Assembly (NCBI GenBank): GCA_028095005.1
Contig: CM051461.1
Coordinates: 45,310,812-45,374,811, forward strand
DNA length: 64,000 bases
Direction of reading: 5' to 3'
Source of the DNA: Rhynchospora pubera
Lineage: Eukaryota > Streptophyta > Magnoliopsida > Poales > Cyperaceae
In this document: piece by piece, positions 35,719-44,521 of the stretch
Layout: every line of letters begins with the position of its first letter
How positions within the stretch are numbered: the first letter of the stretch is position 1
Notes under the pieces: model-generated
Databases searched by the model: none
Told to the model about the DNA's origin: nothing
What the model saw: the letters and a program-made list of their open reading frames with translations, nothing else
Made by a program: the position numbers and the translations under genes

Positions 35719-37498
35719 TGTGACACCCCGTCACGCACAGTGACTAGAAAGTACATGACGAAGTGCCCGCCGCGGATGTCCTTGCACCCGCAAGGCTTAA
35801 CTAAATCTAATTTAATTCAATAATTGACAAGGTACAATTTATTGTACACAATTAATACACATGTCAAATATAAATTTACAATTAAATATTTAAATGTAAG
35901 ATAAATCCTACAAGGTCTGGTTCATATAGGTTGCAAACCACAGTATCCAATGGTCTGCTACTCGTCTTGCTGTCCAGCACTTGATTTAACACCTGGAACC
36001 CACAACCAATTGTGGAAAACAAATAATAAAAAAAATATATGGAATGAGATAAATAAAATTCATCTCAGTACGGTATTCAGTTCCAGCCACTTGAGTTTTG
36101 ATTATTATGTGTTGGAACTAAATACATGACTGAGTCAAACAATTTTCCAATCAAATCTATATTTATTTCAAATAAACATTAAAATAAAGTTACAATCAAG
36201 CAATGCAATTATGAGATAAAAAAGTACAATTCCATATCATTTTAGAATTCAAAGTATGACAATTGTCATATTAAAGACTTGGACTAGAAATTAGTAGTAT
36301 GCAGTAACTATCATTACATCATGTTACAAACAGACATAGCAATGTCAAATTAATTAAATGAATGCCATATGCAATATGAGCTCAGAACCAATTTAATTTA
36401 ATATCAGATTTGAAAGTATACAAATGCTGACTCAAATATTTGGGCAATATAATAATTAATATGCAAGTCTAGTTCTATAATTCCATATCATAATCAGAAA
36501 TGTCGCGAGACACCATCTATGAGGGCTACCAACGACCGGACAGATACGCCACGAGTCACCTTCTATGAGTACTGCCAATGGCCGGACAGATATGCCACAA
36601 GTCACCTTCTATGAGGGCTGCCAATGGCCGGACATATATTCATATATGCCACGAGTCACCTTCTATGAGGGCTGCCAATGACCGGACAGATATGTCATGA
36701 GTCACCTTCTATGAGGGTTGCCAATGGCCGGACAAATATGCCATGAGTCACCTTCTAGGAGGGCTGCCAATGGCCGGACAGATATTCATCTATGCCACGA
36801 GTCACCTTCTATGAGGGCTGCCGATGGTTTTTGAACGATTTTAACATGAAATTTCAGAAATGATTTAGTTACGGCACAAGAGAAAAAGGCAGCTCAACTT
36901 GAGAAGAGAAAAGGAAACAAGGAGACAGGCGTATGGAACCATACCCAATTACCAAAAAGTCAAAAAGATGGGTTTCTACAAAGTTCTAAACTTTGCAACT
37001 CTATTTGAACTTGGTGCAAACTTAATCAGTGGAACTAGAAGCTCATATTACATGTGGGCTCCACATGTCATAGGGATTAAATGGACAAGGTACCAAGCAA
37101 ATGAAATGGAAATGACTTTTCCCTTTTCTTATAAACGTCAGCCCAAAGAATGAAAAATTTTATACATATTTTTTAATTTTAATATTTCACTCTACAAATC
37201 ATATTCACTAAGCACGTAAACAATAAAATAAAATAAAATAAATAGTTAAAACTTTTTACAATACAAGTAGTAACTTAGAAATTTTCATATTCATATTCCA
37301 AATAACAGTGAATATATAAGTTTAAATTTCATGAAATAAAATCACTTATATCAAAATTCAAGCAAGTGTATAAGAATTTCAAAATGAACAAAAATATTTA
37401 ACATCACAAATATAGAAATCTGTCAAATTCAAAAAATAAAATTACTCAAATTAGAATTTCACTGGAAATTTAGAAAAGTAGAAATTCAGGGTATGACA
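35719..37498. repeat. Probable solo LTR nested in the foldback
   Basis: The insert begins TGTGACACCCCGTCACGC and ends GGGTATGACA, giving TG...CA ends of the kind common in plant gypsy LTRs. The flanks CAAAA and CAAAT differ at one base. An alternative boundary, one or two bases shifted, gives a perfect AAATG duplication but non-canonical ends. No internal region or second LTR is present. The class call is inference. Confidence 0.5.
36490..36830. repeat. Minisatellite, about 47-54-bp unit, about 7 copies
   Basis: Units carry GAGTCACCTTCTATGAGG and GCTGCCAATGGCCGGACA in direct order, spaced about 46-54 bases apart, with the longer units holding an extra TATTCATATA-like piece. It lies inside the probable solo LTR and is GC-richer than its surroundings. 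Confidence 0.85.
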
Positions 37499-37954
37499 CA
37501 AATGATGAACGTATTAGAATTAATATGTCATAATTAACTAGATACGTTCATTTTTTGACCAGTTGATCGAGTATCAAACTGATTCCAAATTTTATAAAAT
37601 TTATATAGAAACACATCGCTCATTAAATTGAACAAGATCAATGGTTTGGATTTGACGTTTAAATTTCAAAATTTTAAAATATTAATAAAATATGAAGTTG
37701 TGGCACTAAAAACCTGTGGCAGCGGAACGCTGCTTTTTTTTTAAAATAGTTTGGAAGTCTTTAAAAATTTATTAAATTCATTTCACTATGAAATTTTATA
37801 TGAGTGCTCTAAAAAATATGAAATATTTAGTGATATAAAATTTTCTAATTATAGATGTATAAAACAAATCAAATATTTTTTTCAAATCTTATAAGAAATT
37901 TCAAATTTTTCATATACACCAAATCTCATCATATTTTTTAAAAAAATATAATAT

Positions 37955-38238
37955 CTTGTATATATCGTCATATCTGTACCATACCGGATACGATACACAT
38001 ACTCGTATCCATATAGCATAGATCTCGTGTGAATGAAGTCTCACTTTGCATGAGCTTCCTAATTTGTCCAAAAATTCAAACGTAATTTTCATGATTGACT
38101 TCATACGATTGGTCATATATTTATGCTTATTTAAGTAAAAGTTCTTCAATCAAGTCATAAATAATAATTATTTTTCAAAATAAAACTCAAGAAATCAATA
38201 TATACATCTTAATTAAATATTGGAGGAAATCTACGGTG
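37955..38238 (-). repeat. Dispersed duplicate block, copy 2 (partner 19790-20100)
   Basis: Strongly similar to 19790-20100 over the whole stretch. On the minus strand it directly follows the stop codon of an exon-like fragment, which suggests a 3' untranslated region or a mobile carrier sequence. Confidence 0.65.
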
Positions 38239-38396
38239 CTATTCCTCAATGGCCTCAGACCATAGTATCTTGATTCTTGCAACCATGCAATGGATGCATC
38301 TAAGACCCTCAGGGTCGATGATGTAAGGCAACCTAATGACAGCTCCAACATCGGTTCTCGCAAAGATGTTCCTTAATCTTGTTTCAAATGCCAAGA
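38239..38396 (-). pseudogene. Terminal-exon-like fragment of an unrecognised gene
   Basis: The minus strand is open for 52 codons after a good splice acceptor (TTGTATTTTAG) and ends in TAG. Pieces are LAFETRLRNIFARTDVG, RLPYIIDPEGLRCIHCMV and ILWSEAIEE. The composition looks like real protein, but I do not recognise the family. No upstream exon is apparent within reach, so I call it a gene fragment. Confidence 0.4.
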
Positions 38397-38509
38397 CTAA
38401 AATACAAAGATAATAATACTAACATGAATTATTATCACTACTATTTAAAGGCGTGTCAGACTTAACTAAAAGTCTTGCAATTGTACACTTCTAAGAAGTC
38501 AATCTTCCA

Positions 38510-38600
38510 TAAGGGTTTGGACATATATATAGTAAATTTTAAACAATTTTATATGGGTCAAATTAGAGTCACAGATAAATGTGGGTTAACTAATGAAATG
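38510..38600 (+). repeat. F-box upstream-type relic, copy F
   Basis: Matches the part of copy C closest to the gene: the GGACATATATATATAGTA, AACAATTTAGCATAGG and GCGTCAACTAGTT stretches appear here in diverged form. No F-box frame follows. Confidence 0.5.
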
Positions 38601-38699
38601 GAATGCATAAAATTAGAGTCCAGATCATTACGAAAATTTAGTAAATAATAAGAGACTGACGAAATGTCACTCTTCTATAATCTACCGTGATATGAGCTG

Positions 38700-38960
38700 A
38701 GAGAGATGTAAGCAAGAAACCCAAAAAATATATATCAATAGAATCCCAAAAATTTGCAAAGAAACCCCAAAAAATCTATAATATTACCAAAATAAATCTG
38801 TGAGGAATTTTGAAAACCCTTTGAATCATTAAATTTCTCATAATTTTCTGAGCCTACCTATAAAATTTCATCCAAGAATACCCAAAGGAAGGCTTCAAAT
38901 AATTTATTTTGGTTTGACATCAAAGAAATATGAAAAAAATCATGGAAATTGAATGAAAAT
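38700..38960 (+). repeat. Diverged LTR-like remnant related to the gypsy LTR
   Basis: Several stretches parallel the first 350 bp of the gypsy LTR in the same order, for example AAAATTTCATCCAAGAATAC against AAAATTTCATGGAGAAAATC, followed by AATAATTTATTTTGGTTTGA against AACAATTTATTTGGTTTCAG and then an ATGAAAAAAAT-like end. It is an older relative lying just before the intact element. Confidence 0.45.
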
Positions 38961-39320
38961 CACAGAAAAATCAAAACCCTCTGTCGGGTGCATACATTGG
39001 AGTTGTAATGCATATCACTCTCGCGAAAATATGGATTCTGAGCAGCCTCCAAGAGGCGTGGATGAAACTCTGGTGGTGGCCATGGGAACCCCATTTGAAG
39101 CTTCTTGTAGGGCCCGTTTGGAGGAAGAGTCATCTTTGAATTATCGTGAGAAAATGGGGAGAGAGAGAGAGAGAGAGAAATAGGGAGAGTGACAATGAGA
39201 AATACAGGATTCTGCTTAAAGTTTGGGATGTAAGAGACTCTTAGATTTTCTTTTTTGGTTCTTCCATGTTTAGGTTGGTTTCGGATTGAGTTTGAGTTGT
39301 GGAGAAGGAGAAGAGCCGAT
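38961..39320. other. Flank of the gypsy array; GA microsatellite
   Basis: Contains a GA run (39160-39178) and otherwise no recognisable gene. The 76-codon frame at 38953-39183 runs into the GA repeat and has no motif. The last bases, CCGAT (39316-39320), would be the left target duplication of the gypsy array, but the matching right side lies outside the window. Confidence 0.4.
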
Positions 39321-40136
39321 TGTTTGACCCTAAAATTTTGCGATTGGAGACAGACCGATTTACAAGGAGTTTGAGAAAATCAAGAAAAATATCAAATAGA
39401 CCCCAAAAATCATGGAAAAATACCCAAAAATTCAGGAGGTGATGAGGAAAATTACGGTGCCCCCATAATGATCAAAGGAGTTACAGAACCTCCATATTAT
39501 GCAAAGAGGCCCATGATTTTGGAGAAATTAAATAAAATAGTAGGAGGGGTCTTTTCACAAAATTCTTGGTTCTATCCGATTCTACACATTTTTATGAGGC
39601 TGTGTACAAAATTTCATGGAGAAAATCAATAAGGAGAGGGTCCAAACAATTTATTTGGTTTCAGCAGCCAATGAAAAAAATACCATGAAAATGTGAAATG
39701 GACATGTCCATTCATGAGTATGTCCAATAAACCAGAAATGGAGAAGGGCCGACGATGATGTTTAAAAACATTCCCTCCGTACATATGCACAACGAGGCTA
39801 CACCCGTTTCATGAAAACCACAGCTGATGGATTGAGAAGGTTGTGCGTGGTTCACAGAACACCGAGTCCATGTAGAGAGAATTAAGGAAATATCGCTGGG
39901 TATCTGGTGTTGTTCAAACTTTGACCCCTTCGTGCACACGAGATGGCTGAGCGAGGAACTTGTGGAACAGAAGAAAAGGAAACGCAATAGGACCCACAAG
40001 ACATACCATGGTGCATCGTACGCCGTGTGCGGCCAGAAGAAAGAAAGAAAGAGGAGAAAGGGTCCCCAACAGAAGTTGTTAGAGGCGAGTCGCTGCGTAA
40101 CTGCCGGGCTGGACTCTCGAAGCAAGAGGCGTCGCC

Positions 40137-40144
40137 TATAAATA
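40137..40144 (+). promoter_or_regulatory. TATA box of gypsy LTR, unit 1
   Basis: TATAAATA in a GC-richer setting (CGCC before it) is the best promoter candidate in the LTR. It implies a U3 of about 0.85 kb and a leader (R-U5) of roughly 4 kb. The second LTR has the same box at 53747-53754. Confidence 0.7.
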
Positions 40145-40536
40145 GAAGAGGAGGGAAGAGAAAAGGAGGACACCCCACCCCAGTCTCCACTTGGCAAGTT
40201 CCAGATCCAAGATCACACACCCACACACTACACACACTAGGATAGAATAGAGAGAAAGAAGAGGCATTTTGTCAGGTAGTTCATAGGCATAGCAATAGAT
40301 TGGAATTAGGAGAAGAGAAGAGCTCAAGCTTGTAATTGACGAAAGGTCAGGTATGAAATCGATGTTCTTTTGATGTTGAAACAGCGAATTTGGGGATTCT
40401 TCAATTGAAATAGCTGTATTTGAGTTGAAATCGTGGTTTTCTTGATTCTTTTACTGAGTACATTTGAAGATTATGAGCTTGCATCTTGGATTTGATCTCT
40501 ACCTCATTCTTTCTTAATTTCTTGATAAGGTTCGAT

Positions 40537-41090
40537 TGCGCACAGCGCATGAGAATCTGAATCAAGCGTTGTGTATCTTTAGTCGATCTTTAGTATATAA
40601 GCTTGCATCTTGGATTTGATTTCTGCCTCATTCTTTCTTAATTTCTTGATAAGATTCGATTGCGCACAGCGCATGAGAATCTGAATCAAGCGTTGTATAT
40701 CTTTAGTCAATCTTTAGTAACACAGGTGCAATAGAGAACAGATAGTATGGTTGTAAATTGCTCAATTGTGCCCTCGATTGCGCCCAGCGCATGGGAGGAA
40801 CAAGAGAGGTTTTGTAATCACGAAGTTGCTTAGAAGTCCCTGGTTAGATAAATTATCGGGATCATGTTTCGTTGAGTAAGCCTAGATGTGCATTTTCCTT
40901 TCTTCTTGATAAGCAAATCTGAATCTTGAATTTGATGTCTAAAGTTTGTATTTTTTACTTTCCCCTGATTTGAGATTGAAATTGAGTTTCAATTGCGCCC
41001 AGCGCATGAGAGATCTCAATTAAATCACCAGAATCAGTAATAATTAGGATTAACTGATGCCTCATTTGCAATCAGACTGCGCACAGCGCA
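40537..41090 (+). repeat. Five-copy stem-loop array in the gypsy LTR leader, unit 1
   Basis: The 13-mer TGCGC-[AC]CA-GCGCA occurs at 40537-40549, 40661-40673, 40779-40791, 40994-41006 and 41078-41090. Each time it is preceded by GATT, AATT or GACT and followed by TG. The 5-bp arms are perfect in all five, and only the first loop base varies (A or C). The first two copies sit in a 124-bp tandem duplication. All lie downstream of the TATA box and so would be in the transcript. The same five occur in unit 2 at 54147, 54271, 54389, 54604 and 54688. Confidence 0.85.
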
Positions 41091-43084
41091 TGAAGAATGC
41101 ATTTGGGATGAACTTGTCTAAGAATGTTCCTTAGCACTGGCTTTGGAGCTCTTAGACAGGTAGTGTTGCTTCGATTGAGCACATGATGAGTATGGTCAGT
41201 CACGCTCGTGATGTGCTTGGTCAAGTATGCACTAAATTACTTCATACTCCCCTTTAGGACAGGGTGTAAGGTATGTATGGGTGATGGTAGCGAAATAAAG
41301 GACCTGTTTGTAAAAGTCGGATCTATACTTGAAGAGATGATGGTACATTGACAGTTTATCGAATGAGTCAGTGAATAAAGTCATAGGGATGCTCTTTGCA
41401 TAATCTTAGAAACTGTCAAAAAGGAGGGACTTAAGTGTAGTTTCTGGTCATTATTGACTGATACTGGATTTTATTTCTATCGCTTTTAGAACTGCAACTG
41501 CTGACCTTATTTTAATATCATTGGTGCTGCCTTGATTAGGTAATGGAAATTGTGATTATAAAAATAAAACTATGTGCTAATGATGGGTGATGTTCATAAA
41601 TGGTTCCAGTTCTTGATATTAATTTGACACTTAACATTGTTTGTAGATGAGATTTTAGAACAGAAGCAAGAGGCATGAACTTGTTTACAAAATAAGTAGG
41701 TTACTGGTAAAAAGAAAAGAAGAAGTTGCAGATTTCTCTTCTGTAATTAGTCTATTTGAGCTTGTGCTTGAAGATCAAATAAGTCAACAGCTGCTGTGAT
41801 GATTTAATCCTCTGAATTTATCCCCTTCTTAACCATGGTTTAATGGAAATAATACAGTCTGTAATCAATAGTTATTGGTTGATGTAAATGCCTAAGACCA
41901 GACCATATGAATCATTGAATGGTAAGTACCAAAATGGTGTAATTCTATTTAAGCCATATCATTGTAAATTCCGTGTAGTTTATTCATGGTCCCGTACACT
42001 TGGCCACGTATAAGGAAAAGTAACAAAATGTGAGGTAATATAAAGGTTTAGTAAATGTATGTTAGGTAACCCTGTAACCCTTGTCACTTATCTGAATCCA
42101 ATGAACTTCAATACTAAACTCATTCACTGCCGTACCACTCCAATGGCTCCCCCATCAAATCACAGTGACGTGAGAGAAACCAACGCCACCATCATATTCC
42201 CCTCACTCACATGATGCCTTGGAGTCCATTCCGACGAGCCGCGATGGCCGGAGACGTAAGCGGATCCAAACCCGTCTCAGGCGAACCCGCTAACCAGTGA
42301 AAGGAAACCTGTCGTTTTCATTTGAACTCAAGCGCCTTTCTACGTCTGATCTTTTGTGGCGGACGCAGCCGTAAGACCTATACGTCTAATTCCTGACAGA
42401 AGAGGCAACTTTTAATGGGATAACGCAAGGAAGCCCGGTTGAAGGCAAGGCCCAGATTAGGCCCAAGTGGAGTTCAAACAAAGACCTCTTTCGATAATCC
42501 AACGAGCCCAATCAGCTGCCACATCAGCTTAGTTTGATGACGTGGCCTAATAGGAAAACGACACGTAGACAGGAACTTTGAAAAATCATTGGAAATAATA
42601 GGAAACATAGAAAAATACAAGCGACATATCCATAAAATTCTAAAAATCAAAATAAACCGACCTCACTGATACTTTGGTATGGAAATATGTCAAAGTAGCG
42701 GCCTTTTGTATTTTTGAAGTATTTTTACTTTAAAAGCGAATTTTAGAAAATTAATAAACTCATTCGCAAAAGACTAAGACTTTTCAAAATCAAGGTTTCA
42801 AATATACTATTTTCAAAAGCTAAGTATACTCGATTAGGAATATTTTCAAAATCTAAAGGATTTCGAACACGTTATCTTCTAAAATCAAATATCTTCAAAT
42901 ACAAATATTTTAAAATAGAAAAGCATTTTCAAAAGTCAAAAGTATAAAAGGCCAAAGTGAATAAAATCACCAATATCCCAAGTGAAATCTCAGAAATTAA
43001 AAGTCCAAACACGAAACCCAAAGTCAAAACCGAAACCTCTCCGTTTGAGGAAAAGTCCCTCACTAGGGTTGAGATCGACCTTAG

Positions 43085-43770
43085 ATGACTTAGCAATAGA
43101 ATTCTTACGGGCCCCCTCGTCCAAAGAATTCCATTTTGTTCTCACAAGAAGACCGATCAAGATGGTCCCGAGAACCGACTCTTATTAAGAGGACCGATGA
43201 AGATGGTCCCTAGGGTCGTTAAAGAACCAACTCTTATTAAGAAGACCGATCAAGATGGTCCCTAGGGTTGTAAAAGAGCCAACTTTCGTCGAGTAACCAT
43301 CAAAGAGGACCCGAAGGTTGTAAAACTTCCCTTTTGTTCTCACAAGAAGGCCGACTAAGATGGTCCCGAGAACCGACTCTTATTAAGAAGACCGATGAAG
43401 ATGGTCCCTAGGGTCATTAAAGAACCAACTCTTATTAAGAAGACCGATGAAGATGGTCCCTAGGGTTGTAAAAGAACCAACTTTCGTCGAGTAGCCATCA
43501 AAGAGGACCCGAAGGTTGTAAAACTTCTCTTTTGTTCTCACAAGAAGACCGACTAAGATGGTCCCGAGAACCGACTCTTATTAAAAAGACCGATGAAGAT
43601 GGTCCCTAGGGTCGTTAAAGAACCAACTCTTATTAAGAAGACCGATGAAGATGGTCCCTAGGGTTGTAAAAGAACCAACTTTCGTCGTTGTCGCCCAAGA
43701 GGTCCCGAAGGTTGTAAAACTCCTCTTCACTCTCACAAGAATGCCAGTCATAGCCCCGAGAGTTCGCCAT
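43085..43770 (+). repeat. Higher-order tandem repeat near the LTR 3' end, unit 1
   Basis: Words such as AAGACCGATGAAGATGGTCC, CTAGGGTCGTTAAAGAACCA and CTCACAAGAAGACCGA recur. Larger units of about 198 bp start at 43141, 43339 and 43536. The second LTR has fewer units (56808 and 57004), which accounts for most of its smaller size. Confidence 0.85.
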
Positions 43771-44227
43771 GAATAACCTCAAGAGAAGCCTTCCCTTTCA
43801 TCGATCAAAAACCTCTTCTAAACCAAAATCCATTCCCTTCTTTTGGTCAAGTCAGAAGTCTTTTGTCGATCCTTAATTGGGTCCCGTCCATTGAGTTTGG
43901 TACCATCAATTAAGTCCTCCTTAATAGCACTCCATAAGCCTCTTTTCTTAGCTCATTACGTCAACACCCTTTACATCCCTTAATCAGAGGTTCTCGTAGG
44001 CAACTACGGGGTAATTAACAGTAGGGGCTTGCGCCTACTGGAAAGAAAGGACCCGCTAAATTAAGAAACTTCTTTAAGTAGCGACTCTTTATAGGATTCT
44101 CTTGTGTTGAGAGATGTTCGCTAAAGAGATCGAAACCTTAAGGGAGGTGAATCTAGGTTATGTTCCCATTGTTCTTCGAGAAATTCCTTCGAGAAGAATA
44201 ATGACGAAAAAGCCGCGACAGATTCTC

Positions 44228-44245
44228 TGGCACGCCCAGTGGGAC
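44228..44245 (+). promoter_or_regulatory. Candidate primer binding site, unit 1, first copy
   Basis: TGGCACGCCCAGTGGGAC follows the presumed LTR end by seven bases. It begins with TGG, the complement of a tRNA CCA end, and the pattern fits an acceptor stem plus T-arm. I cannot name the tRNA with certainty. A second copy lies 169 bases on. Confidence 0.65.
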
Positions 44246-44396
44246 ATCTTTTTCCTCTCATCTTTGGGGTTTAAAGAATATAATGCAAAGGCTAGGGAAA
44301 GTAAAAAAATAATAATAATAAATAAAATAATAAATGAATGAAAAATTTTCAAGTACATTTGTATCAACAGCCCACCGCGTGCCACAACAGATTCTC

Positions 44397-44414
44397 TGGC
44401 ACGCCCGGTGGGAC
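44397..44414 (+). promoter_or_regulatory. Second primer-site motif, unit 1
   Basis: TGGCACGCCCGGTGGGAC repeats the first candidate with one base changed, in the shared context ACAGATTCTC before and CTTTT/CTTTC-CCTCTCATCTTTGGG after. The stretch around it is therefore a local direct duplication. Either copy could be the working site. Confidence 0.6.
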
Positions 44415-44521
44415 CTCTTTCTCCTCTCATCTTTGGGATTCGAAGGGCGACGTAAGGGCTAAGGAAATTTTAATGAACACTCCTAACGGTAACATTTGAG
44501 TTGGTGTTATTGCAGGTTGAA

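Larger units (their letters stand above)
35524..37734. mobile_element. Foldback element with about 190-bp inverted arms, interrupted
   Basis: The left arm starts GTGTTCCGCTGCCACATG and the right arm ends CTGTGGCAGCGGAACGC. The arms are inverted copies for about 190 bp, including GTTGTGGCA/TGCCACAAC-like and CGATCAACTGATCAAAA/TTTTGACCAGTTGATCG matches. The original hairpin centre near 37505-37555 contains TGAACGTAT...ATACGTTCA. About 1.78 kb of other DNA sits in the left side of the centre. Confidence 0.65.
39321..44220 (+). repeat. Gypsy LTR, unit 1 (about 4.9 kb)
   Basis: It starts TGTTTGACCCTAAAATTTTG. The 3' limit is not fixed by a repeat, because the following internal region is duplicated too. 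I place it at GCCGCGACA (ending 44220), seven bases before the first primer-site motif. Identity with the second LTR is complete by eye for 39321-42867 against 52931-56477, and then drops sharply. It contains a TATA box, five stem-loops and a tandem repeat block. The 161- and 117-codon minus-strand frames near 39712-40235 are not supported as genes. Confidence 0.85.

Noticed and set aside
39712..40235. Minus-strand frames of 161 and 117 codons in the gypsy LTR
   Set aside because: They overlap each other and the LTR promoter, have no motif, and their identity in the second LTR simply follows from the LTR being identical there. I do not see an independent promoter.
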